Shown piece after piece: positions 1 through 7,548 of a DNA stretch of 40,866 nt (positions are counted from its first letter, which is position 1; each line of letters opens with the position of its first letter). Position numbers and translations under genes: made by a program. The DNA is from Scatosoma sp045576335 (lineage in GTDB: Bacteria > Bacillota > Clostridia > Christensenellales > Borkfalkiaceae), in the NCBI GenBank assembly GCA_045576335.1, contig JAZNGH010000040.1, positions 1 through 40,866 of the forward strand. The letters are read 5' to 3'. The notes below the pieces were generated by a model. The model was not told where the DNA came from. It ran no database searches and was given only the letters and a program-made list of their open reading frames with translations.

Positions 1-1006
1 TCACCGTTTCATCCCATTCCGTTACTTGACTGGTTCTGCTTCCCGAAATAACTTTAAGGATTAAACCCGTTTGTGCGTCTGCGTAATATTCGTTAATTAT
101 ACTTTCGCCTTCAAAAATATATTTGTTCGCCGTTCTGGTTAACACGGTAGCCGTTCCGTCCGCTTGATATTCAGAAAACATTGAATAGTCTACCATAAAC
201 GCAAACGCTATACTTTGAACGATACTTTCGGAAGTGGTCGTATACCTGTTATTGCCCATATAATCATAGTATCCCCAATTGGTGCCGTAATTCCAATCGT
301 AGAGTGTCCATGTTTGCGTAGCTTCATCGTATTCCGAGAAATATTTCATTACAACGATTCCGCCACTTCTATATTCACTATAATAATCGTTTCCGATTTT
401 TACGGCGACCATCGTTATACCGTCATCGTTATATACGACTTTTAAGTTCTCGGGAACGTTCACTTGCGGATTCCATACTTCCACGTATTCATAGGCGTTT
501 ATTTGGATTCTTATCCATCCGTTTCTACCGTCGATTTCAAACGTATAAACGATATCGCCTATCACCTTTCCGAAAGACAACGTTGCTTCTTCGCCTTCGT
601 ATCCTGCGGCTACCATCGTCGGTTTTATAGAATTATAAAAACCTTCTCCCGTCTGCTCGGTGTTGTCTATCGTAACAACGTAATACGAATAAGTTTGGTT
701 TCCCATAGAACCGCTTCCGTCGCTTGAATAAATTCTTTCTGCCGTCGGGAAGGTTAAGTCAATTCCAAACGCATCTTGTAAAATATTATCTACTTCGGCT
801 GCGCTACTTCCACTTGGCAAATTTTCGAAATATTGATATGCACCGTCTACCGTCGTAACCGAGGTTATCGGAGCAACACCGCCACCACCTCCGGGTGGAA
901 GTCCTCCGCCTCCGCCACCGCCCGTGTTATCTTTACAAGCGGTTAGACTGAACGCCATCGTCAGTGCCATAATCATTGATATAAATAATGTTATTTTCTT
1001 TTTCAT
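1..1006 (-). CDS. Predicted lipoprotein, C-terminus cut by window edge
   Basis: The minus strand reads open from an ATG at 1006 to the window edge, about 335 codons with no stop. A GGAGG sits at 1015-1019, 8 nt before the ATG. The N-terminus is a lipoprotein signal: three Lys, a hydrophobic stretch, then the lipobox Leu-Thr-Ala-Cys with Cys24. A Gly/Pro-rich linker follows (about residues 28-45), as in cell-wall-spanning lipoproteins. The rest is a Tyr/Asn/Thr-rich, probably beta-rich exported domain without a family I recognise. It lies downstream of the zinc-ribbon gene on the same strand with no clear terminator between them, so co-transcription is likely. The lipoprotein call is firm; the function is unknown. 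Confidence 0.85.
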   Translation of the reverse strand, partial: MKKKITLFISMIMALTMAFSLTACKDNTGGGGGGGLPPGGGGGVAPITSVTTVDGAYQYFENLPSGSSAAEVDNILQDAFGIDLTFPTAERIYSSDGSGSMGNQTYSYYVVTIDNTEQTGEGFYNSIKPTMVAAGYEGEEATLSFGKVIGDIVYTFEIDGRNGWIRIQINAYEYVEVWNPQVNVPENLKVVYNDDGITMVAVKIGNDYYSEYRSGGIVVMKYFSEYDEATQTWTLYDWNYGTNWGYYDYMGNNRYTTTSESIVQSIAFAFMVDYSMFSEYQADGTATVLTRTANKYIFEGESIINEYYADAQTGLILKVISGSRTSQVTEWDETV

Positions 1007-1060
1007 TTAAGTTTCCTCCATAATAAATTAAAATTTGTCGTGGGGGTTAAGGTTCTTTTA

Positions 1061-1081
1061 TTATTTCATTGTATTGTTCAT
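1061..1081 (-). other. Possible 6-codon leader ORF
   Basis: Between the zinc-ribbon gene and the lipoprotein gene, the sequence GGAGGTAGGAGAA precedes an ATG at 1081. That ATG opens a six-codon frame (MNNTMK) ending at 1061. The ribosome site is as good as those of the flanking genes. It could be a leader peptide, a relic of a gene start, or chance. Confidence 0.25.
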
Positions 1082-1115
1082 TTCTCCTACCTCCGTAATT
1101 AAAAGTCAAAATGTT

Positions 1116-1439
1116 TTATTGTTTTGCACAATCAATACATAAATCTTCGTCTTCATCCATCGCAAAGCATTCGTCGCAAATAATTCGTCCACAGGAATTG
1201 CATTGATTGAATCTTAACCTTGCTTCTAAATTTGCTCGCTCTAACGCCGCATCGTGCTCTACTTTCCACATAATATTTTTTGCTCTTTGTTCACCTTCGG
1301 TAAGCTTTTCGGGAAATCCGTGCTCGAAACAATACGTTTCACTTTCCCATCCTGCTCCGCATCTATCGCAATGAAATTCAAATTTGAAAAACGCATCCGT
1401 AGACCTGTCTATGATTTTTTTAGTTATTGTTTTTAGCAT
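1116..1439 (-). CDS. Small zinc-ribbon protein, function unknown
   Basis: This is a 107-residue protein. The ATG at 1439 is chosen because GAAAGGAGGGGAAACG lies directly before it; an upstream ATG 48 nt away has no such site. It carries CxxC-type pairs: CDRC near residue 24, CNSC and CDEC near 80-90, and CIDC near the C-terminus. Together these could make two zinc-binding sites. A charged helical stretch lies between the clusters. It is cytoplasmic (no signal). It is first in a likely operon with the lipoprotein, behind a promoter carrying a hexamer array. I do not recognise a named family. Confidence 0.8.
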   Translation of the reverse strand: MLKTITKKIIDRSTDAFFKFEFHCDRCGAGWESETYCFEHGFPEKLTEGEQRAKNIMWKVEHDAALERANLEARLRFNQCNSCGRIICDECFAMDEDEDLCIDCAKQ

Positions 1440-1493
1440 CGTTTCCCCTCCTTTCAAGATTAGGTCTGCCATCTTCTTGTTTTGCACACCTAT

Positions 1494-1533
1494 ATTTTAC
1501 CAAAATTATACACGAGAATCTATCGAAAGTATA
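1494..1533 (-). promoter_or_regulatory. Candidate activator-dependent promoter of the zinc-ribbon/lipoprotein operon
   Basis: On the minus strand there is a good -10 (TATAAT, 1505-1510) and an alternative TAAAAT (1494-1499). The -35 position is non-consensus (TATACT, 1528-1533). TACCCG hexamers begin immediately upstream at 1535. This is the layout expected where an activator replaces -35 recognition. Confidence 0.4.
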
Positions 1534-1534
1534 T

Positions 1535-1609
1535 TACCCGTTCGGGTACTTTTCGGGTAAAAACGGGTACTTTTTGCCCAAAACACCCTACCCCAAACGG
1601 GTATACCCG
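1535..1609. promoter_or_regulatory. Array of CGGGTA/TACCCG hexamers
   Basis: Six exact copies of one hexamer occur in 75 bp. TACCCG is at 1535-1540 and 1604-1609. CGGGTA is at 1543-1548, 1554-1559, 1564-1569 and 1598-1603. The three consecutive direct copies start 11 and 10 bp apart, about one helical turn. The outer copies form two inverted pairs, one of them the perfect palindrome CGGGTATACCCG. The array lies just downstream of the LuxR-HTH membrane protein gene and just upstream of the zinc-ribbon operon promoter. It reads as a binding-site array for a regulator, plausibly the neighbouring LuxR-type domain. Confidence 0.55.
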
Positions 1610-1631
1610 CGGTTTTTCGCCAATTTTGGGT

Positions 1632-1664
1632 GCAAAAAAAGCCCAATTGCTAAAATCGGACTTT
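1632..1664 (-). terminator. Terminator of the LuxR-HTH membrane protein gene
   Basis: On the minus strand AAAGTCC and GGGCTTT pair across a 13-nt loop and run into a T tract (plus-strand A run 1634-1640), 23 nt after the stop codon. Confidence 0.6.
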
Positions 1665-1686
1665 TCTCGTTTTCAGTTATTCAGTT

Positions 1687-4086
1687 TTACTTGAAAAGAG
1701 CAAATAATTCATTCCTTGACGAAACGTTAAGTTTCGTATAAATGCTCGAAATATTTTTCTTAACCGTGTTTTCGCTGATATACAAAGTGGTTGCAATTTC
1801 ATTTCTTTGCTTGCCTTGTAAAAGCAACTCTAACACTTCCTTTTCACGTTGCGAAAGCATACTCGTATCAAGTAATACTTTTTCTTCGGGAAGCGGTACT
1901 CCAGAGTCGGTTGCAGGCACCATGTGCGGATGCTTTCTTCTATAAATCGCAAATCCAGCCAAAACAGCAACGCTAATAATAAGCACAGTGCCCACAATAG
2001 AAATTACAACGTAGAATACAGGAAATTCCTTCTCATAATATGCGTAGAAGGTAATATCGCTTGCCATATCGTAATTGCTACCAACCACAAGCTTATCCCC
2101 CTTTCCATCTTCTTTGGTAAACCAACCGATAAATCTATATCCGTTTCTCTCTTGCGGTGTAGGCGGTACAAGTTTGGTGTCATACGTTTGCTCCACTTCT
2201 TGCGTCGCCTCGCCAAAGTGATAGGTAACTGTGTACGTATTCGGGGTGAATACTGCATATAAATCAACGCTTTGAGTTGCGTTTCCTACAATAAAGGTTC
2301 TATTCTCTTGATAATCAAAATCTTCCGCAAGTCGCCAAGTAACCAGCGTATAACCCGTCTTTTCATACAATGGAATCGTGGGAGAAACACCCGATTCGCA
2401 GGTTTCTTGGTGAATAAGCATCTCCTCCACGAAAAACTTAAAGATTACATCATTTCTATTTGCACCAACGGTAAACGTACCGTAATAGTTTTTCTCACCA
2501 AGTTTTTCTTTTACCAATTCGGTAGAAACTACTGCGGTATTTCTCGGTAATACGTGTCCGTAACCGTGTCCCGAAGGTTGCTCAAGTATGTATCCGTCGT
2601 CCTTTGCATCTTGCATTGAGCCGAAATAATTATAATCATTTTCTTCCGTCGGCAATTCGTGTCTTGGAATATCTTCTTCATAGGTATCGTCAACAATAAA
2701 GCAACCAAACAACTCAACCGTCGGAACACCAAATACGTCACCGGGATAACGATACCAAATCCACGCTGGGTTATCATAAGTTAGATAATCAGTACGCACA
2801 AATCTACACTCGTTATCCGCTATCGTGCAAAAATACAACGTAAAGGAAGCGTTTGTGCTAATTCCCGGCATATATCTATTACAAATCGCTCCAAGCGCAT
2901 TTTCCGCATAATTACAACAAATCTCGGTATTATTAACGGAAACGGACACGCGCCCATCCGTATATATTGCGCCGCCAAGTCCCTTATTGCTACCGATTCC
3001 TTTGTTTCCATCGGAATTGTCTGATACGGGGCTTGCGCTATTTTCAGTAATAATACATTCATCTAAAAACGCTTTCGTCGTACCGCAAATTGCAATAGCA
3101 CCACCGCAAGACGCTTTGTTTTTAGCAAAAGTACCATTACGAACTGTAATTTCTCCATTTTCACCACAATATACTGCGCCACCACTTTGCGTATCGTTTA
3201 TTAGACACTCACCACCAAAAAGGTAATTCGCTTGATTATTCGTAAACGTACAACCAACAAACTCCGATACGGCGTCTTGCAAATATATTGCGCCACCGCC
3301 TGATTCGTATTCGTTAACCCCTGATTTGTTTTTATCAAATTGGCAATTCGTTGCAAATAAACTTACGTTTTTAGAACAAGCGTCAACGTAAATCGCTCCA
3401 CCATCACGAATCGCTACGTTAGAATCAAAATTACAATCGTTCAAATAAAGCGTCAACTCGCATATCGCATTGTTTCCGTGCTCCTCTAATAGTGAAGTCG
3501 TGGAAGAATAATCCGCATACCAAGCACTAATAGCCGCACCGTAGTTATGCATATAATTTTTGAAATCACAGTTCGTAAACGTCGCGTTTGTGTTTCCTCT
3601 ACATTCGATTGCATATTGTGCTTTTGCAGGGTATTTAGAAGGTTCAACAACCTTCAAATCTTCAAGAGTTAATGAATTTGTGTCAAGTTTTTCATCAAAA
3701 ACAATATTTTCAAAAGTAAACGACGTTTGCAAACCTGAAATTTTCGTTCCGCTTAATATGAAACTTGCACCCGTAAAAATCGCGTCGTCATCCGTTTTTC
3801 CGTTTTTTATAGTAATAGATTTGTCTATCGTAATTCTCTCGCCTTCGTTCACGTCGCCCGTCGCTTGCAAATTAAAATCTATATCGCCCACTAAAAGCGT
3901 ATCACCGTCGTTTGCGTTTATAACGGCATTCTTAAAATCGTTTCTATTAGTAATAAGTTCACTATTTTCTGCGCTAGCTTGTACATAAACTAAATTTGAA
4001 TTTATCAAAATTGCGCAAGAAAAAAGAATTAACGAGAATACGCCAAGCAATATACAAATCGTCAAATTACGTTTCTTCATCATCAT
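1687..4086 (-). CDS. Membrane-anchored LuxR-type regulator with extracellular beta-helix and InlB-type repeats
   Basis: This is a 799-residue single-pass membrane protein. The ATG at 4086 has GGAGG 6 nt upstream; an ATG 15 nt earlier overlaps that site. Order of parts: a signal/anchor helix (about 1-35); an Asn/Gly-rich parallel beta-helix-like region (about 40-530) resembling pectate-lyase-fold or polymorphic-protein repeats; two InlB B-type repeats ending in Ala-Val-Phe and GWFT..AYYE (about 570-680); a transmembrane helix (about 688-713) followed by RRKH; and a C-terminal LuxR/GerE-type HTH (about 741-799) with the signature LSQREKEVLELLLQG and NTVKKNISSIYTKL. The HTH would face the cytoplasm and the adhesin-like part the outside. 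It overlaps the end of the XRE gene by 20 nt, suggesting coupling. The ligand and targets are inference. Confidence 0.85.
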   Translation of the reverse strand: MMMKKRNLTICILLGVFSLILFSCAILINSNLVYVQASAENSELITNRNDFKNAVINANDGDTLLVGDIDFNLQATGDVNEGERITIDKSITIKNGKTDDDAIFTGASFILSGTKISGLQTSFTFENIVFDEKLDTNSLTLEDLKVVEPSKYPAKAQYAIECRGNTNATFTNCDFKNYMHNYGAAISAWYADYSSTTSLLEEHGNNAICELTLYLNDCNFDSNVAIRDGGAIYVDACSKNVSLFATNCQFDKNKSGVNEYESGGGAIYLQDAVSEFVGCTFTNNQANYLFGGECLINDTQSGGAVYCGENGEITVRNGTFAKNKASCGGAIAICGTTKAFLDECIITENSASPVSDNSDGNKGIGSNKGLGGAIYTDGRVSVSVNNTEICCNYAENALGAICNRYMPGISTNASFTLYFCTIADNECRFVRTDYLTYDNPAWIWYRYPGDVFGVPTVELFGCFIVDDTYEEDIPRHELPTEENDYNYFGSMQDAKDDGYILEQPSGHGYGHVLPRNTAVVSTELVKEKLGEKNYYGTFTVGANRNDVIFKFFVEEMLIHQETCESGVSPTIPLYEKTGYTLVTWRLAEDFDYQENRTFIVGNATQSVDLYAVFTPNTYTVTYHFGEATQEVEQTYDTKLVPPTPQERNGYRFIGWFTKEDGKGDKLVVGSNYDMASDITFYAYYEKEFPVFYVVISIVGTVLIISVAVLAGFAIYRRKHPHMVPATDSGVPLPEEKVLLDTSMLSQREKEVLELLLQGKQRNEIATTLYISENTVKKNISSIYTKLNVSSRNELFALFK

Positions 4087-4288
4087 AGTTTTCCTCCACA
4101 TCCGATAAATCTACACCGTTATTCTTACACCAAATCATGAGTTTGCCGATGGCTTTCGCTTGAGGTTTACGATGCTCACGCTCCCAACGGCTGACGGTCG
4201 AATAGGAAACACCAACTGCATCGGCAAATTCCTGTTGACTTAGTAACCTCTCGGCTCTTATGTATCTTACCTTCTGTGACAGAGTCAT
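4067..4288 (-). CDS. XRE-family small HTH regulator
   Basis: This is a 73-residue protein, almost all of it one XRE/Cro-CI HTH: QQEFADAVGVSYSTVSRWE is the helix-turn-helix core at about 18-37. It has an acidic tail. GGAGG lies 7 nt before the ATG. It is the first gene of an apparent two-gene unit with the LuxR-HTH membrane protein. Its promoter overlaps a perfect dyad (4313-4325), so autoregulation is likely. The solitary HTH without a sensor domain suggests that the membrane protein or dimer formation controls it, but that is inference. Confidence 0.85.
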   Translation of the reverse strand: MTLSQKVRYIRAERLLSQQEFADAVGVSYSTVSRWEREHRKPQAKAIGKLMIWCKNNGVDLSDVEENYDDEET

Positions 4289-4312
4289 GCGTTTTCCTCC
4301 ATTATGTTTCTT

Positions 4313-4351
4313 AATATGTCATATTATAGCACATTATGGCAAAAAATTCAA
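4313..4351 (-). promoter_or_regulatory. Promoter and operator dyad of the XRE/LuxR-HTH operon
   Basis: Minus-strand -35 TTGAAT (4346-4351), a 17-bp spacer, and -10 TATAAT (4323-4328). The perfect dyad AATATG-T-CATATT (4313-4325) overlaps the -10. This suits repression by the XRE protein encoded immediately downstream. Confidence 0.65.
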
Positions 4352-4352
4352 T

Positions 4353-4384
4353 AAAAAACAGACTTCTTTGAAAAGAAATCTGTC
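4353..4384 (-). terminator. Terminator of the rlmD transcript
   Basis: ACAGATTTCTTT pairs with AAGAAGTCTGT with one mismatch, followed on the minus strand by a T tract (plus A run 4353-4358). It lies after the out-of-frame tail of rlmD (stop 4405), not after the in-frame stop at 4622. This supports the idea that the gene originally ended at 4405. Confidence 0.65.
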
Positions 4385-4404
4385 TTTCTTTAAAATTTTT
4401 TACA

Positions 4405-4632
4405 TTAAATTATCGCAAAATATTTCAAAGCGTCTTTGATTGCTTCTACCATTTCAGTCGTTGGATGCGAACGCGGACGTTTTAATTCTTCTACAGCGTT
4501 CGGCGCATCATACATAGGTAAGCCCAAATCTCGCTTCACTTCTGCAATATATGCTGTATGCACTTTGAAACCGTACTTTTCTTCGATATACGCCTGTATA
4601 TCTTTATAAGTCGTATTCTTTTTAGGTTTTTT
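4405..4632 (-). pseudogene. Out-of-frame conserved C-terminal extension of RlmD
   Basis: In the frame one base on from the rlmD frame, 75 codons are open and end at 4405. They read KKPKKNTTYKDIQAYIEEKY, then KVHTAYIAEVKR, APNAVEEL and MVEAIKDALKYF. I recognise this kind of tail from clostridial RlmD/RumA-family methyltransferases, where it is fused to the catalytic domain. There is no start codon or ribosome site of its own. The frames meet at an A6 run (plus-strand T6, 4627-4632). Removing one base would join the two parts into one protein of about 577 residues. It is either a one-base indel (real or sequencing) or a +1 recoding site. Confidence 0.75.
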
Positions 4633-6130
4633 GCTCGTTTAACTCTTCTTGAAATTTTTTAAGGGACAGTTGCCCTTCGCCTTCACCAAACTCAACGTCA
4701 ATGTTGATATGTTTTTCCGTTTTTTTGGACAAACATACTAACGTCTCCACGTGCTTGGTCTGGGGAAACATATCGTACGGCTGTATCTTTTCAATCGCGT
4801 AATATCCCGTCAAGCCCCCTTCCTCGTACGCGGGATTTTTCACGAGCTCGCCCTTTTCGTTTTCCGTCAAGCTCCCCGTCAAAACGCCCAAATCGCGCGC
4901 CAGCGTCGCGGGATTACAGCTGATAACCGTCAACCGCTCGATACCGCTTTTCAAGAGCGCGTATAAAACGCTTCGCGCAATACCTGCCCGCGGCGGGTCA
5001 AGGATAAGCCGCAATTTTTCGCCCCGCTCCTTTTCCAACACGGCAGGCAATTTTTCTTCCACGTACCCGCAAATATTCGTCATATTTTCAAGTCCGTTTT
5101 TCTCTTTGAGCGCGTCCGCGCACTTCGAAGCCTCCGCTTCCAGCTCAATCCCGTATACGCGCTTGGCTTTTTTCGCGAGCATTGCCGTAAGCAGCCCGCC
5201 GCCCGAATACGCGTCGATTACGACCTCGTCACCCTCGCCCGTCACCGACTTCAAAGCTTCCTTATACAGTTTAGAGCGTACGTTCTCGTTGACCTGCAAA
5301 AAGGTAACAGGCCCCGCTTCATAACGTATCCCCTGCTCCTCCGCCTCAAAAAAGCCGCTACCGTGTACGAGTTGAAACTCTTTTCCAAGGATAACGTTCG
5401 TGTCGCTGTCGTTGAAATTGAGATAGAGCGTAAACGCGGAAAACTCCTCGGAAAGCAAGCCCACAAGATAGGGCAGATTAGCAAGCTCCCGTTTAGCGGA
5501 AACGAGCGTGAAAATAAAACTCCCGCCGATTTCGCGCGCGACGATATGGCGAAGTGCGCCCGTCTTACGCACCTCGTCGTAGCCCTTAACCGCACATTCC
5601 TCGATATACCGTTTCAAAATCGCAATCAATTTTTCCGCCCAAGCGGGATGAATGGCACAAGCCGAAACGGGCACGATACGGTGCGAGCGTTCAGCGTAAA
5701 AGCCTATCACCGTTTTACCCTCTTTGTTCACGCCAATCGGCATTTGCAATTTATTGCGATACCCGTAGGATAAATCACTCTTGATCGCCGTCGGCACGTC
5801 CACGCGCAACCCGCCGATTTTGCGAAGCGCGTCCTTCACCACACGGCTCTTGTGCGCAAGCTGTGCGGAATAATCCAAATGCTGCAAGCAGCATCCCCCG
5901 CAACGCAAAAACACGGGACATTTCTCCCGTACGCGTTCCTCGGCGGGGGTCAAGACCTCTTCCAGCTTCCCATAGCCGATATTCCCCTTGATTTTCAGCA
6001 CCTTAAAGCGCACCTTTTCCCCGGGTAAACAAGCAGGCACGAAAAAAGTTACCCCCTCGTGCCTGATAATGCCCTCACCCGACGACCCGATTGCCTCGGT
6101 AACGGCGCAAATATTATCGTTTTTTTCCAT
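4622..6130 (-). CDS. rlmD: 23S rRNA (uracil-5-)-methyltransferase RlmD/RlmCD type
   Basis: The product, 502 residues in frame, methylates C5 of uridine in 23S rRNA using SAM. An N-terminal TRAM domain (about 6-60) binds RNA. A [4Fe-4S] cysteine set starts at Cys71, Cys77 and Cys80 (CPVFLRCGGCC). The SAM-binding loop is DAYSGGGLLT, the DPPRAG motif is LILDPPRAG, and the catalytic Cys lies in SCNPATLARD. The start has AGGGG 7 nt upstream. It sits 13 nt after the membrane protein gene, likely the same operon. The in-frame stop removes a C-terminal extension that is intact in another frame down to 4405. All catalytic motifs are retained, so activity may not be lost. RlmD versus a bifunctional RlmCD cannot be told from sequence. 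Confidence 0.9.
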   Translation of the reverse strand: MEKNDNICAVTEAIGSSGEGIIRHEGVTFFVPACLPGEKVRFKVLKIKGNIGYGKLEEVLTPAEERVREKCPVFLRCGGCCLQHLDYSAQLAHKSRVVKDALRKIGGLRVDVPTAIKSDLSYGYRNKLQMPIGVNKEGKTVIGFYAERSHRIVPVSACAIHPAWAEKLIAILKRYIEECAVKGYDEVRKTGALRHIVAREIGGSFIFTLVSAKRELANLPYLVGLLSEEFSAFTLYLNFNDSDTNVILGKEFQLVHGSGFFEAEEQGIRYEAGPVTFLQVNENVRSKLYKEALKSVTGEGDEVVIDAYSGGGLLTAMLAKKAKRVYGIELEAEASKCADALKEKNGLENMTNICGYVEEKLPAVLEKERGEKLRLILDPPRAGIARSVLYALLKSGIERLTVISCNPATLARDLGVLTGSLTENEKGELVKNPAYEEGGLTGYYAIEKIQPYDMFPQTKHVETLVCLSKKTEKHINIDVEFGEGEGQLSLKKFQEELNEQKT

Positions 6131-6143
6131 AAGCTATCCCCTC

Positions 6144-6668
6144 TTATTTCTTACCTATCCTTTTCACGAGCGCATTGACGATCGCGCGCCATCTATACAT
6201 AACGTAGTCGTAACCGACAAACAGCGGCGTACCCACGATAAGAATAATCGGCAAAATATACTGATCGATAAAGGGTATGGAAGTCGTGACCGCAAATACG
6301 ACCTTCCATATAAGATACATAGTCCCGTCAAACCACAGGGCTTTGAGCAAGCACGCCACCCAACGGTTAATCTTTGTTTTGAGCTGCAATTCGTTGACAA
6401 GCGGATGCAGCCCGAAAAACATAATAAAGGGCAACAAATCCCAAAACCGAAACGACGCGAATATAAGCGAAAGCAAGCACGCGGAAATATACGCAAGCAC
6501 GTACCCGATAAAACTCTGCTTTGCCAGCGGCAGCATCAAAACGATACTCCCGAAAATATACGCGGTAAAGAGCAGTATTTCCGAATACACGCCCACCGTT
6601 AAAAATATGACCGCCAACGCGCAAGCAAGCGCGGAAAGCGCGATTTCTGACGCAGAAATCTTCTTCAT
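6144..6668 (-). CDS. Polytopic membrane protein, unknown function
   Basis: This is a 174-residue protein with about five hydrophobic helices: an N-terminal pair, then segments near 45-65, 75-90 and 125-155, ending in a basic tail (KRIGKK). The size and helix density resemble substrate-binding S components of ECF transporters or similar small membrane proteins, but I see no diagnostic motif. It is placed 13 nt upstream of rlmD on the same strand. A palindromic non-coding element lies directly upstream, so its promoter must be inside or at the edge of that element. Confidence 0.75.
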   Translation of the reverse strand: MKKISASEIALSALACALAVIFLTVGVYSEILLFTAYIFGSIVLMLPLAKQSFIGYVLAYISACLLSLIFASFRFWDLLPFIMFFGLHPLVNELQLKTKINRWVACLLKALWFDGTMYLIWKVVFAVTTSIPFIDQYILPIILIVGTPLFVGYDYVMYRWRAIVNALVKRIGKK

Positions 6669-6698
6669 CTCGTACCTGCCCTATCGTTTATTACTTTT

Positions 6699-6875
6699 AT
6701 GACTATGTCACAATAAGCGGTTGATTAGTGCTTTGCACGATTTGACGAGAAAAACGCAAGAAAGACAAGCGTTTTGTGAGGGCGCATACCCCCAGCGGTC
6801 TGTAACCGAGCAAAACGCGTAGGATTTTACAGCGTTTTTCCGTCAAAAATCAACCGAGTGTTGGGACAGAGTCAT
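6699..6875. mobile_element. 177-bp element with terminal inverted repeats (MITE-like)
   Basis: The ends are inverted copies: ATGACTATGTCACAA from 6699 and, read from the other end at 6875, ATGACTCTGTCCCAA. Both continue with a CGGTTGATT block and, further in, TTGACG(A)GAAAAACGC. Inner arms carrying GCGTTTTG also match. There is no coding capacity. It occupies the whole gap between the membrane protein and the J-domain protein genes. It could be a miniature inverted-repeat transposable element or a large structured RNA. I cannot name the parent family. Confidence 0.6.
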
Positions 6876-6882
6876 TTTTATA

Positions 6883-7503
6883 TCACGGTCTGCAACCGCA
6901 ACAACAGTTAAACAAACAGTTCACGCAAAGCGTCGTATAACAGCAGGACATACAGTCGGAGCACGCATTCCCGCCCATTTGTTCGGGGTCGTCCATAGGC
7001 ATACCGTTTACGTAAGGTCCTTGCTTTTGCTCCGCGTTTTGCTTTTCGTAATCGTTTTTCGCGTTCATTTTCCCGTACGCATTGCGATACTTAACGTTGT
7101 CGGGGTCCATCTCCATCGCGATTTCCAGCTGTTTTTTGCTGTCGTTTGTCCAATTCTTTTTATAGAAAACGACCGCCTGCAAATAATGCCACTCCGCATT
7201 TCTTTCGTTGAACTCGTCCAGCTTTTCTTGCGCTTTGGACAAATTATCCTCTTTGAGCAGCCGCGAAATCTCCTCGAACGCGCTCACACCGTCCGTGTTG
7301 CGGCTTTGCTCCTTGCGCGCTGCCAAAATCTCTGCATACGCCGTATCCAGTTTGGTCAGCATTTTCGCCGCCTCGTTACCCGCTTCGCCGTCCTGCCATC
7401 TCTCTTCCTTATACTTGGCTTTCAGCTCCTCGTAGCGTGCGGCGATTTCCTCGTCCGTTGCCTCCTCCGTCAGCCCCAACAGCTCGTAATACTCGTTTAT
7501 CAT
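6883..7503 (-). CDS. J-domain-like/TPR protein with Cys-rich tail
   Basis: This is a 206-residue protein. The N-terminus is J-domain-like (MINEYYELLGLTEEATDEEI, helices I-III up to about 62). The canonical HPD tripeptide of the loop is absent: the region reads KYKEERWQDGEAGN. A middle helical repeat region (about 75-135) looks like a TPR (AEWHYLQAVVFYKKNWTNDS). The last 27 residues contain ten Cys (CSDC, SCC, NCCCGC), probably metal-binding. It lies 45 nt downstream of the DUF5685 gene on the same strand, a pairing I recall from other Clostridia. Without HPD it is unlikely to stimulate DnaK in the usual way. Confidence 0.8.
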   Translation of the reverse strand: MINEYYELLGLTEEATDEEIAARYEELKAKYKEERWQDGEAGNEAAKMLTKLDTAYAEILAARKEQSRNTDGVSAFEEISRLLKEDNLSKAQEKLDEFNERNAEWHYLQAVVFYKKNWTNDSKKQLEIAMEMDPDNVKYRNAYGKMNAKNDYEKQNAEQKQGPYVNGMPMDDPEQMGGNACSDCMSCCYTTLCVNCLFNCCCGCRP

Positions 7504-7548
7504 CTCTAAAAAACTCCCTTTCGGCTCTTGCCGAAGCTTTCTCTTTTA

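Noticed and set aside
4627..4640. Programmed -1 frameshift at A AAA AAC in rlmD
   Set aside because: The heptamer is there, but the conserved tail lies in the +1 (equivalent to -2) frame. A -1 slip would enter the wrong frame.
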